Shown here piece after piece: positions 1 through 5,880 of a DNA stretch of 5,880 bases (positions within the stretch are counted from its first letter, which is position 1; the number at the start of each line of letters is the position of its first letter). The notes beneath the pieces were generated by a model. That model was not told where the DNA came from. It did no database searches and worked only from the letters and a program-made list of their open reading frames with translations. Source of the DNA: Flavobacterium sp. (lineage in GTDB: Bacteria > Bacteroidota > Bacteroidia > Flavobacteriales > Flavobacteriaceae); NCBI GenBank assembly GCA_023253295.1, contig JALRGZ010000021.1, forward strand, positions 1 through 5,880, written 5' to 3'. The position numbers and the translations under genes are program-made.

Positions 1-875
1 ACGAAATTTCTAGAGTAACCATTGAAAAAGGATATAATATTCTTCGTAAAATGGGGATTTTAGAGGCTTTTCATGGTAAGGGTTATTTTATAGCAAATAC
101 CGATGTCTCACAGGACATAAAGATTTTTTTGATGTTCAATAAGTTAAGTGCTCATAAAAAGCTTATCTATGACGCTTTTGTTGAAACATTAGGAGATAAG
201 GCAGCGATTGATTTCTATATTTATAATAATGATTATGCCTTGTTTAAGAAATTACTCAATCAACAAAAAACGGAATATACTCACTATGTAATTATTCCCC
301 ATTTTATTGAAAAATCGGATGCCTATAAAGGGTTGATTAATGATATTCCTAAAGATAAATTAGTGCTTGTTGGGAAAAAATTAAATGATATTAATGGGGA
401 CTATGCAGCGGTTTATGAAAATTTTGAACAAGATATTTATAATGCCTTAAGTGAGGCTTTAGAGCCATTAAGCAAATACCACACTTTAAAACTGGTTTTT
501 CCGGTTAATAGTTATTTCTCTAAGGAGATTCAAAAAGGCTTTGAAAATTTTTGTTACAACTACGCTTTTAACTTCAAAATAGTCAATAATCTGGATATAG
601 AAGAAGTTAAGGAAGGTGAGGTATACATCAATTTGATGGAAGAAGATTTGGTGAAAATCTTAGATAAAATTATAAGTCTAAATCTAACGGTAGGAAAACA
701 GGTAGGTTTAATTTCTTATAATGAGACTCCTCTTAAAAATTATATCATGAATGGACTCACCACCATTTCAACCGATTTTAAGACTATGGGAATTACAGCC
801 GCTAACTTGGTGCTGAATAATTCTAAGGAGCATGTTGAGAATCCTTTTAAGTTAATATTAAGGGGCTCGTTGTAA
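1..875 (+). CDS. GntR-family transcriptional regulator with LacI-type sensor domain (5' end outside window)
   Basis: This is a transcriptional repressor or activator, probably of the rhamnose genes that follow. The reading frame is open from base 3 (Glu-Ile-Ser-Arg...), so the true start lies upstream; the Met at 51 is internal. About 290 residues are visible. Bases 3-92 encode the end of a GntR winged helix-turn-helix: the recognition helix (SRVTIEKGYNILRKMG) and the wing (GILEAFHGKGYFI). A sensor domain follows from about base 117, opening with IKIFLMFNKLSAHKK and closing with DFKTMGITAANLVL and the terminal LILRGSL. These are typical of the periplasmic-binding-protein-like domain of LacI-type regulators, which binds a sugar effector. 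This GntR plus LacI-sensor arrangement is common in Bacteroidota carbohydrate loci. The gene is visibly more AT-rich than rhaEW. The effector (rhamnose or a pathway intermediate) and the sign of regulation are inferred from position only. Confidence 0.88.
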   Translation, partial: EISRVTIEKGYNILRKMGILEAFHGKGYFIANTDVSQDIKIFLMFNKLSAHKKLIYDAFVETLGDKAAIDFYIYNNDYALFKKLLNQQKTEYTHYVIIPHFIEKSDAYKGLINDIPKDKLVLVGKKLNDINGDYAAVYENFEQDIYNALSEALEPLSKYHTLKLVFPVNSYFSKEIQKGFENFCYNYAFNFKIVNNLDIEEVKEGEVYINLMEEDLVKILDKIISLNLTVGKQVGLISYNETPLKNYIMNGLTTISTDFKTMGITAANLVLNNSKEHVENPFKLILRGSL

Positions 876-960
876 TTTTTTCTATTTAAAATATCGATTA
901 AGTAACAGTTATTTTTTATTGATTGATTTTGTTCTAGTTTTTAACAATTAGCATGAAATA

Positions 961-991
961 TGTCATAAATATTTAAAAATTGTCATAAATA
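961..991. repeat. Tandem direct repeat TGTCATAAATA, 20-bp period, upstream of rhaT
   Basis: The 11-mer TGTCATAAATA occurs at 961-971 and again at 981-991, so the copies lie on the same DNA face, two helical turns apart. They sit 94-124 bp before the rhaT start, in the only sizeable gap between the regulator and the transporter. The arrangement resembles direct-repeat half-sites of AraC-type activators, but no AraC-type gene is visible here. Function is inferred. Confidence 0.45.
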
Positions 992-1002
992 GTGTTAAGA
1001 CA

Positions 1003-1023
1003 AGGACTGTACAGGACAGTTTT
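1003..1023. promoter_or_regulatory. Candidate GntR operator: inverted repeat ACTGT-N5-ACAGT
   Basis: ACTGT at 1006-1010 and ACAGT at 1016-1020 form a perfect inverted repeat centred on base 1013. Additional symmetric pairs are 1012/1014 and 1003/1023. An overlapping 8-bp palindrome CTGTACAG lies at 1007-1014, and AGGAC is repeated directly at 1003-1007 and 1013-1017. The site lies 62-82 bp before the rhaT start, next to a GntR-family gene; GntR dimers bind short palindromes of this kind. A run of nine T follows at 1032-1040. I found no convincing Bacteroidota promoter (TTTG and TANNTTTG) at sensible spacing, so the relation to the transcription start is unknown. Confidence 0.45.
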
Positions 1024-1084
1024 CAAATTCCTTTTTTTTTATTTTACCTCTTCTATTAATTAACCTTTTAACTTTAAAATATTT

Positions 1085-2155
1085 ATGGAATCAATTCTTG
1101 GTATTCTTTTTCACTCAATAGGAGGTTTTTCCTCAGGAAGTTTTTATATGCCTTTTAAAAAGGTTAAAGGTTGGGCCTGGGAAAGCTACTGGATTGTAGG
1201 AGGTTTATTCTCTTGGTTAATTGTGCCGCCAATTGCAGCTTATTTGACCATTCCAAATTTTACAGATATTATAAGTGAAGCTGCACCAACAATCAAATCT
1301 TTTACTTTTTTAATGGGGTTGATATGGGGAATTGGTGGATTGACTTATGGATTAGGTGTTCGTTATTTAGGAATGTCTTTAGGGAACTCGATTACGCTAG
1401 GATTCTGTTCGGCATTCGGAGCTTTAGTGCCACCTATTTATTATAATTTTAATCCTACGGAAGGAAAAGAATCGTTTACTGAGATGGCTTCAACATCTGG
1501 AGGACAGTTAGTATTGTTGGGTGTATTGGTTTGTATCTTAGGAATCGTATTCTTAGGAAAAGCAGGTACACTTAAAGAAAAAGATTTTGCTGTAGGGCAT
1601 GAAGATAAAGACAAAGATTTTAATCTGGTAAAAGGACTTATAATCGCAATTATTTCAGGTATTTTAAGTTCATTCTTCAATTTTGGTATTGAAGCTGGGA
1701 AACCAATGGCTGAAACAGCTAATGAAGCTTGGAAAGCTTTAAATCCAGGACAAGGTGAATTTTTATTCCAAAATAATGTTACTTATGTAGTGTTGCTTTG
1801 GGGAGGTCTTACTACCAATTTCTTATGGTGTATGTACCTGAATTTTAAAAATAAAACCTTTGGAGATTATACTAATAAAAGTACTCCGATATCTAAAAAC
1901 GTATTGTTTTCAGGAATTGCAGGAACGATGTGGTTTTTACAATTTTTCTTCTACGGAATGGGAGAAAGTAAAATGGGTAATGGAGCAGGATCTTGGATTT
2001 TACACATGTCAACGATCATTTTGACAGCTAATTTCTGGGGATTCTACTTGAAAGAATGGAAAGGTGTTTCGGATAAAACTTATAAAGTTTTCTTTTTCGG
2101 AATCGGGTTAATGTTTTTATCAATCGTTTTGGTTGGTATGGGGAACGCATTATAA
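1085..2155 (+). CDS. rhaT: L-rhamnose/proton symporter RhaT
   Basis: RhaT is an inner-membrane symporter that brings L-rhamnose into the cytoplasm with a proton. The 356-residue product is close to the 344 of E. coli RhaT and follows it from end to end. Matching blocks include FYMPFKKVKGWAWE (20-33), WGIGGLTYGLGVRYLGMSLG (81-100), KAGTLKEK (from 159), WFLQFFFYGMG (283-293), SWILHMS (303-309) and LKEW (322-325). About ten hydrophobic segments can be seen, roughly at 4-21, 36-57, 72-92, 95-118, 141-159, 182-202, 232-253, 273-293, 304-321 and 334-354. A charged cytoplasmic loop rich in Lys and Asp (about 163-180) separates the halves. The start is the first ATG in frame and begins the conserved N-terminal helix; no Shine-Dalgarno motif precedes it, as is usual in Bacteroidota. 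Only 41 bp separate it from the aldolase-dehydrogenase gene, so the two are probably co-transcribed. The family assignment is firm. Confidence 0.96.
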   Translation: MESILGILFHSIGGFSSGSFYMPFKKVKGWAWESYWIVGGLFSWLIVPPIAAYLTIPNFTDIISEAAPTIKSFTFLMGLIWGIGGLTYGLGVRYLGMSLGNSITLGFCSAFGALVPPIYYNFNPTEGKESFTEMASTSGGQLVLLGVLVCILGIVFLGKAGTLKEKDFAVGHEDKDKDFNLVKGLIIAIISGILSSFFNFGIEAGKPMAETANEAWKALNPGQGEFLFQNNVTYVVLLWGGLTTNFLWCMYLNFKNKTFGDYTNKSTPISKNVLFSGIAGTMWFLQFFFYGMGESKMGNGAGSWILHMSTIILTANFWGFYLKEWKGVSDKTYKVFFFGIGLMFLSIVLVGMGNAL

Positions 2156-2196
2156 TAATTATAGAATAGAATAACAATTTTAAAATTCAAATATCA

Positions 2197-4332
2197 ATGT
2201 CAAATTCAAATACAATGACTTTTAAACACGTAAGTTACCTATGGGATGAAGCTAAGGCTGCTGAATTAGCAGGAGATGAAGTAGCTCTATTTATTTATCG
2301 CTCTAATTTATTAGGGGCAGATTTGAGATTAACTAATTATGGGGGAGGAAATACATCTGTAAAAATTACCGATAAAGATCCGTTGACGGGAGCTGCTACT
2401 GAGGTAATGTGGATTAAAGGTTCAGGTGGTGATATTGGAACATTAACAAAATCAGGTTGTGCTGCTCTTTACTTAGAAAGATTACGCAATTTAGAAAATG
2501 TATACAGAGGTATCGAATTTGAGGACGAAATGGTGGAATTATTCAATCACTGTATTTTTGATTTAGCTTCTAAAGCACCTTCAATTGATACACCATTACA
2601 CGGTTTCTTGCCATTTGCTCATATTGATCACTTACATCCAGATGCTGCTATTGCTATTGCTGCTGCAAAAGATGGTAAAAAAATTACAGAAGAGTTATTC
2701 AACGGAGAAATTGGATGGGTTGGTTGGCAACGTCCAGGTTTCGACTTAGGGCTTCAATTAAGAGCTTGTTTAGAAGAAGCGGAGAAAAACGGAAAGAAAT
2801 TACGTGGAATCATGTTAGGTTCTCACGGTTTATTTACTTGGGGTGATACTGCTTATGAAAGTTATGTAAACACTCTTGAAGTAATTGAAAAATGTGCTGA
2901 GTATTTGGAGTCTAACTATGGAAAAACCCGTCCTGTTTTTGGAGGTCAAAAAATAGAAAGTCTTCCGGAAGAAGCACGTAAATTACAGGCAGCTAAAGTA
3001 GCTCCAATCTTGAGAGGTTTCTGTTCTTCAGAGCGTAAAATGATTGGTCACTATACTGATGATGCAAGAGTTTTAGAATTCATCAACTCTAATGATTTAG
3101 AAAAATTAGCTCCTCTAGGAACTTCTTGTCCGGATCACTTCTTGAGAACTAAAATCAGTCCTCTTGTGATTGAATTGGCTCCAAACGAAGATTTATCTGA
3201 TGTTGATGCTATCAAAGCTAAATTGACTCCTGCTTTTGAAGCGTACCGTAAAATGTATGCTGATTACTACGATGCTTGTAAAAAATCAAACTCACCAGCA
3301 ATGCGTGATCCTAACCCAGTGGTTATTTTATACCCAGGTGTAGGTATGTTTACTTTTGCAAAAGACAAAACAATGGCTCGTTTAGCATCTGAATATTATG
3401 TAAATGCTGTAAACGTAATGAAAGGTGCAGAAGCAGTTTCTGAATATACTTCATTACCTCACCAAGAAGCTTTTGATATCGAGTACTGGTTATTAGAAGA
3501 AGCTAAATTACAACGTATGCCAAAACCAAAAGCATTATCTGGAAGAGTTGCTTTAATTACTGGTTCTGCCGGTGGTATTGGTAAGGCTATCGCTAAGAAA
3601 TTTGCTGAAGAAGGTGCTTGTGTTATAATCAATGATATCAACGAAGAGCGTTTAGAAGGAGCTACTGCTGATTTTACTAAAACTTTTGGTAGAGATGCAG
3701 TTTCTAGTACTTTATTAAATGTGACTGATGATGCTAGTACAGCTAAGGCTTTAGATGCGGCTTGTTTGGCATTTGGAGGTGTTGACATCGTTGTAAACAA
3801 CGCTGGTATCAGTATTTCTAAATCAATTGCCGAGCATTCATTAGAAGAGTGGGACAGATTATACGATATCTTAGTGAAAGGACAATTTATTGTTTCTAAA
3901 GCTGGAATCGAAGTAATGCGTAAACAAGGATTCGGTGGAGATATCGTAAACATCGTTTCTAAAAATGCTGTTGTTGCAGGGCCAAACAATCCTGGATACG
4001 GTTCAGCTAAAGCGGCTCAGGCTCACTTAACTCGTTTGATGGCTGCTGAATTAGGAGCTGATAAAATCCGTGTAAACACAGTTAACCCTGATGCGGTAAT
4101 CTCTGATTCAAATATTTGGTCAGGAGGATGGGCTGAAGGACGTGCTAAAGCTTACGGAATTACAGTTGCTGAATTACCGGCTTACTACGCTAAGCGTACT
4201 TTATTAAATGAAATTATATTACCAGACGATATTGCTAATGCATGTTATGCTTTTGTTGGAGGTTTGTTAAGCAAATCAACAGGAAATGCATTAAATGTTG
4301 ACGGTGGTGTTGCTATGGGATTCTATAGATAA
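2197..4332 (+). CDS. rhaEW: Bifunctional L-rhamnulose-1-phosphate aldolase / L-lactaldehyde dehydrogenase (class II aldolase-SDR fusion)
   Basis: This cytoplasmic fusion enzyme should split L-rhamnulose-1-phosphate into dihydroxyacetone phosphate and L-lactaldehyde, then oxidise the aldehyde to L-lactate. The N-terminal part (about 1-430) is a class II aldolase: GGGNTSVK (49-56), WIKGSGGDIG (72-81), and probable zinc-ligand histidines in HIDHLHPD (H142, H145, H147) and SHGLFTWG (H210). The C-terminal part (about 448-711) is a complete classical short-chain dehydrogenase: the cofactor motif TGSAGGIG (455-462), an acidic residue after strand 2 (D480) that favours NAD, NNAG (534-537), and the S588-Y601-K605 catalytic set with standard spacing. 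The same architecture is known in B. subtilis YuxG (RhaEW). At 711 residues it is full length and uninterrupted. A later Met at codon 7 could also be the start; the first was kept because nothing separates them. The pathway role is strongly supported by rhaT, rhaM and rhaI nearby. An intrinsic terminator follows the stop codon. Confidence 0.94.
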   Translation: MSNSNTMTFKHVSYLWDEAKAAELAGDEVALFIYRSNLLGADLRLTNYGGGNTSVKITDKDPLTGAATEVMWIKGSGGDIGTLTKSGCAALYLERLRNLENVYRGIEFEDEMVELFNHCIFDLASKAPSIDTPLHGFLPFAHIDHLHPDAAIAIAAAKDGKKITEELFNGEIGWVGWQRPGFDLGLQLRACLEEAEKNGKKLRGIMLGSHGLFTWGDTAYESYVNTLEVIEKCAEYLESNYGKTRPVFGGQKIESLPEEARKLQAAKVAPILRGFCSSERKMIGHYTDDARVLEFINSNDLEKLAPLGTSCPDHFLRTKISPLVIELAPNEDLSDVDAIKAKLTPAFEAYRKMYADYYDACKKSNSPAMRDPNPVVILYPGVGMFTFAKDKTMARLASEYYVNAVNVMKGAEAVSEYTSLPHQEAFDIEYWLLEEAKLQRMPKPKALSGRVALITGSAGGIGKAIAKKFAEEGACVIINDINEERLEGATADFTKTFGRDAVSSTLLNVTDDASTAKALDAACLAFGGVDIVVNNAGISISKSIAEHSLEEWDRLYDILVKGQFIVSKAGIEVMRKQGFGGDIVNIVSKNAVVAGPNNPGYGSAKAAQAHLTRLMAAELGADKIRVNTVNPDAVISDSNIWSGGWAEGRAKAYGITVAELPAYYAKRTLLNEIILPDDIANACYAFVGGLLSKSTGNALNVDGGVAMGFYR

Positions 4333-4414
4333 TTTTAGATGTTAGTTTTTAGATTGATTGATCTAACGTCCGATTCTTTTCGGGCGTTAGATTTTTCTTA
4401 GTCTAAAAATTATC
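4328..4414. repeat. Outer inverted repeat enclosing the terminator
   Basis: GATAATTTTAGA at 4328-4339, which overlaps the rhaEW stop codon, is complementary to TCTAAAAATTATC at 4402-4414, with a single bulged base. The terminator hairpin lies inside, so the whole block can fold as a nested structure. The AT-rich outer arms supply an A-run and a T-run on both sides, which would suit termination from either direction, although no opposing gene is present. Confidence 0.5.
4361..4396 (+). terminator. Intrinsic terminator after rhaEW
   Basis: The arms ATCTAACGTCCG (4361-4372) and CGGGCGTTAGAT (4381-4392) pair over 12 bp with one G-U wobble (4369/4384) around an 8-base loop (4373-4380). A T-rich tract continues to 4399 with one C. 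The stem contains the only GC-rich patch in this gap. It starts 29 bases past the rhaEW stop and should end or reduce transcription before rhaM. Confidence 0.85.
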
Positions 4415-4448
4415 TTTTATTCTTTCTTTTTTTTAAATAGTTTTTTAT

Positions 4449-4473
4449 AACAATTTAGGGTTTCAAAATTGTT
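4449..4473. promoter_or_regulatory. Inverted repeat AACAATTT-N9-AAATTGTT upstream of rhaM
   Basis: Perfect 8-bp arms lie at 4449-4456 and 4466-4473, with a 9-base spacer, ending 31 bp before the rhaM start. It lies downstream of the terminator, so it could be an operator or part of the leader of a separate rhaM-rhaI transcript. The hexamer TTTAGG is also repeated at 4454-4459 and 4472-4477. AT-rich arms of this length can arise by chance, and no clear promoter was found beside them. Confidence 0.25.
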
Positions 4474-4504
4474 TAGGTCTTCCAGTTTATAACTTCCATT
4501 TAGT

Positions 4505-4819
4505 ATGAAAAAAGTAGCATTTAAAATGCAATTGCATCAAGGTCAGGTTCAAGAATACCAAAAAAGACATGATGAATTGTGGCCGGAATTAGCCGATTTA
4601 TTGAAGAGTGTAGGAGTAGAAGATTACTCTATTTTTTTTGATGAAGATACACATGCCCTTTTTGGTGTTTTAAAAATTGAAGACCCAAGTCGTTTAGACG
4701 AACTGCCTAAACATCCTGTTATGCAAAAATGGTGGAAATTTATGGGAGATATTATGGATGCCAATCCGGACAATTCACCAGTGAGTGTTTCGCTCAAAGA
4801 AGTTTTTTATTTACCTTAA
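4505..4819 (+). CDS. rhaM: L-rhamnose mutarotase RhaM
   Basis: RhaM interconverts the alpha and beta anomers of L-rhamnose in the cytoplasm, so that imported sugar is available in the form the isomerase uses. The product is 104 residues, the same length as E. coli RhaM (YiiL), and aligns to it without gaps in the key regions: EYQKRHDELWPEL (17-29) with Y18 and H22, the residues placed at the active site in that family, then QKWWKFM (74-80) with the paired W76 and W77, then ANPDNSPVS (86-94) and the terminal EVFYLP. The start is the only ATG that gives the conserved N-terminus (KKVAFKMQ). The gene follows a 172-bp gap with a terminator but is only 13 bp from the isomerase gene, so rhaM and rhaI should share a transcript. 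The assignment is firm. Confidence 0.96.
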   Translation: MKKVAFKMQLHQGQVQEYQKRHDELWPELADLLKSVGVEDYSIFFDEDTHALFGVLKIEDPSRLDELPKHPVMQKWWKFMGDIMDANPDNSPVSVSLKEVFYLP

Positions 4820-4832
4820 AATTTAAATTATC

Positions 4833-5880
4833 ATGATATTAGATTCTAATAAAATTGCAGCTCATAATGACGGACTTTATGCTGCTCATAAAAATAAATT
4901 AGTTTTCACTCTTTCAGAAATTGCTGAATCAGAAAATATTATCCAAAAATTAATTGATTTCCAAATTGCAATTCCATCTTGGGCTTTAGGTACAGGAGGA
5001 ACTCGTTTTGGACGTTTTCCAGGTGGTGGAGAGCCTCGTTCTTTGGAAGAAAAAATCGAAGATGTAGGGTTGTTACATGCTTTAAATAATGCTTCTGGAG
5101 CAATCTCTTTACACATTCCTTGGGATATCCCAACAGATAGAAATGCTATCAAAGCTTTGGCTGCTCAACACGGATTAAAATTTGATGCGGTTAACTCTAA
5201 TACTTTCCAAGATCAGGCTGATAGCCAATTTTCTTATAAATTTGGTTCTTTACAAAACGTAAATAAATCAATACGTAAACAAGCCGTTCAACATAATATT
5301 GATGTAATCCAACAAGGTGTTGAGTTAGGTTCTGAGTCCTTAACTGTTTGGTTAGCTGATGGATCTTGTTTCCCCGGACAATTGAATTTCCGTAAAGCTT
5401 ACGAAAATACTTTAGAGAGTTTACAGGAAATTTATGAAGCATTACCTTCAAACTGGAAATTATTCTTAGAATACAAATGTGCTGAGCCTAATTTCTATTC
5501 CACTACAGTTGCTGATTGGGGTCAATCATATTCTTATGTGAAAAAATTAGGGGATCAGGCTAAAACATTAGTAGATTTAGGTCATCACCTTCCAAATGCT
5601 AATATTGAGCAAATCGTTTCATTATTATTAATGGAAGATAAATTAGGAGGATTCCATTTTAATGATTCTAAATACGGCGACGACGATTTAACTGCAGGTT
5701 CATTAAAACCATACCAATTATTCTTAATCTTCAACGAATTAGTAGAAGGTATGGATGCTAAAGGTATTGATCACGCTACAGGTTTAGGTTGGATGATTGA
5801 TGCTTCTCACAACGTTAAGGATCCAATGGAAGATTTATTACAATCTGTTGAGGCTATTATGATTGCTTATGCTCAGGCTC
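4833..5880 (+). CDS. rhaI: L-rhamnose isomerase, RhaI type (3' end outside window)
   Basis: The enzyme converts L-rhamnose to L-rhamnulose with divalent metal. The frame opens at ATG 4833 (MILDSNKIAAHNDG) and stays open for 349 codons to the window edge; the family is usually about 420-430 residues, so roughly the last fifth is missing. The protein belongs to the Pseudomonas stutzeri-like RhaI group of TIM-barrel sugar isomerases rather than the E. coli RhaA group. Marks of this group are SWALGTGGTRFGRF (49-62), LHIPWDIP (near 95-102), FLEYKCAEP with E213, DLGHH with D248 and H251, GGFHFNDSKYGDDDL with H275, D283 and D285, and MIDASHN with D323. These acidic and histidine residues sit where the two-metal site of the family lies, and none is missing. 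The gene is 13 bp downstream of rhaM. This enzyme class often accepts several aldoses, so activity beyond rhamnose is possible, but the neighbours point to rhamnose. Confidence 0.93.
   Translation, partial: MILDSNKIAAHNDGLYAAHKNKLVFTLSEIAESENIIQKLIDFQIAIPSWALGTGGTRFGRFPGGGEPRSLEEKIEDVGLLHALNNASGAISLHIPWDIPTDRNAIKALAAQHGLKFDAVNSNTFQDQADSQFSYKFGSLQNVNKSIRKQAVQHNIDVIQQGVELGSESLTVWLADGSCFPGQLNFRKAYENTLESLQEIYEALPSNWKLFLEYKCAEPNFYSTTVADWGQSYSYVKKLGDQAKTLVDLGHHLPNANIEQIVSLLLMEDKLGGFHFNDSKYGDDDLTAGSLKPYQLFLIFNELVEGMDAKGIDHATGLGWMIDASHNVKDPMEDLLQSVEAIMIAYAQA

Noticed and set aside
51..875. Start of the first gene at the ATG at position 51
   Set aside because: The frame is open upstream to the window edge and encodes part of the GntR DNA-binding helix before this Met, so the Met is internal and the gene begins outside the window.
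1006..1040. ACTGT-N5-ACAGT plus the T9 tract read as an intrinsic terminator
   Set aside because: The stem is only 5 bp and the T run starts 11 bases after it, so it would be a poor terminator. An operator reading fits the setting better.
1069..1076. TAACTTTA as a Bacteroidota -7 promoter box (TANNTTTG-like) for rhaT
   Set aside because: It matches at seven of eight positions but would put the transcription start at about the ATG, and no TTTG element lies at the right distance upstream.
1441..1680. 79-codon open frame on the minus strand
   Set aside because: Antisense to rhaT, with no recognisable protein features.
2215..2217. Alternative start of the aldolase-dehydrogenase gene at codon 7
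   Set aside because: It is possible, but no ribosome-binding signal favours it and the earlier ATG gives an uninterrupted frame. The difference is only six residues.
3459..3989. 176-codon open frame on the minus strand
   Set aside because: It lies wholly inside the aldolase-dehydrogenase gene, whose protein motifs are intact over the same bases. The antisense product shows no recognisable domain and looks like a codon-bias shadow.
4886..5451. Three minus-strand open frames (4886-5152, 4939-5133, 5197-5451)
   Set aside because: All are antisense to the rhaI reading frame, which runs unbroken from 4833 to the window end with conserved metal-site residues.
1..5880. Mobile elements, CRISPR arrays, tRNA or other RNA genes
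   Set aside because: No transposase-like frame, terminal repeats, regularly spaced repeat array or tRNA-like fold was seen; the window is filled by the five rhamnose-locus genes and short gaps.

Overview
The window is a compact L-rhamnose catabolic locus from a low-G+C member of the Bacteroidota, most likely a Flavobacterium-like member of the Flavobacteriaceae. The organism call rests on AT-rich intergenic DNA, no Shine-Dalgarno motif before any start codon, heavy use of TTA (Leu) and AAA (Lys), and the character of the proteins. It is an inference, because the window holds no marker gene. All five genes are on the + strand and almost all of the sequence is accounted for.

Layout: (1) 1-875 is the 3' part of a GntR-family regulator with a LacI-type sugar-sensing domain; its start lies before the window. 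(2) 876-1084 is a 209-bp control region with two tandem TGTCATAAATA repeats exactly 20 bp apart, followed by an odd-centred inverted repeat (ACTGT-N5-ACAGT) that is a plausible operator. (3) 1085-2155 is rhaT, the L-rhamnose/proton symporter. (4) 2197-4332 is a 711-residue fusion of a class II aldolase and a short-chain dehydrogenase (rhaEW type). (5) 4333-4504 holds a strong intrinsic terminator inside a larger inverted repeat, then an AT-rich leader with another inverted repeat. (6) 4505-4819 is rhaM, L-rhamnose mutarotase. (7) From 4833 to the window end is the first 349 codons of a RhaI-type L-rhamnose isomerase, cut by the window edge.

Together the genes give a nearly complete route. RhaT imports L-rhamnose, RhaM interconverts its anomers, RhaI makes L-rhamnulose, a kinase not in this window should make L-rhamnulose-1-phosphate, and the fusion enzyme splits that to dihydroxyacetone phosphate plus L-lactaldehyde and probably oxidises the aldehyde to L-lactate. 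The GntR protein is the obvious candidate for rhamnose-responsive control.

I found no mobile element, CRISPR array, RNA gene or unknown protein family. The main points of interest are regulatory: the repeat architecture before rhaT, and the terminator that divides rhaT-rhaEW from rhaM-rhaI. The window looks like a well-formed instance of a known pathway rather than a new system.
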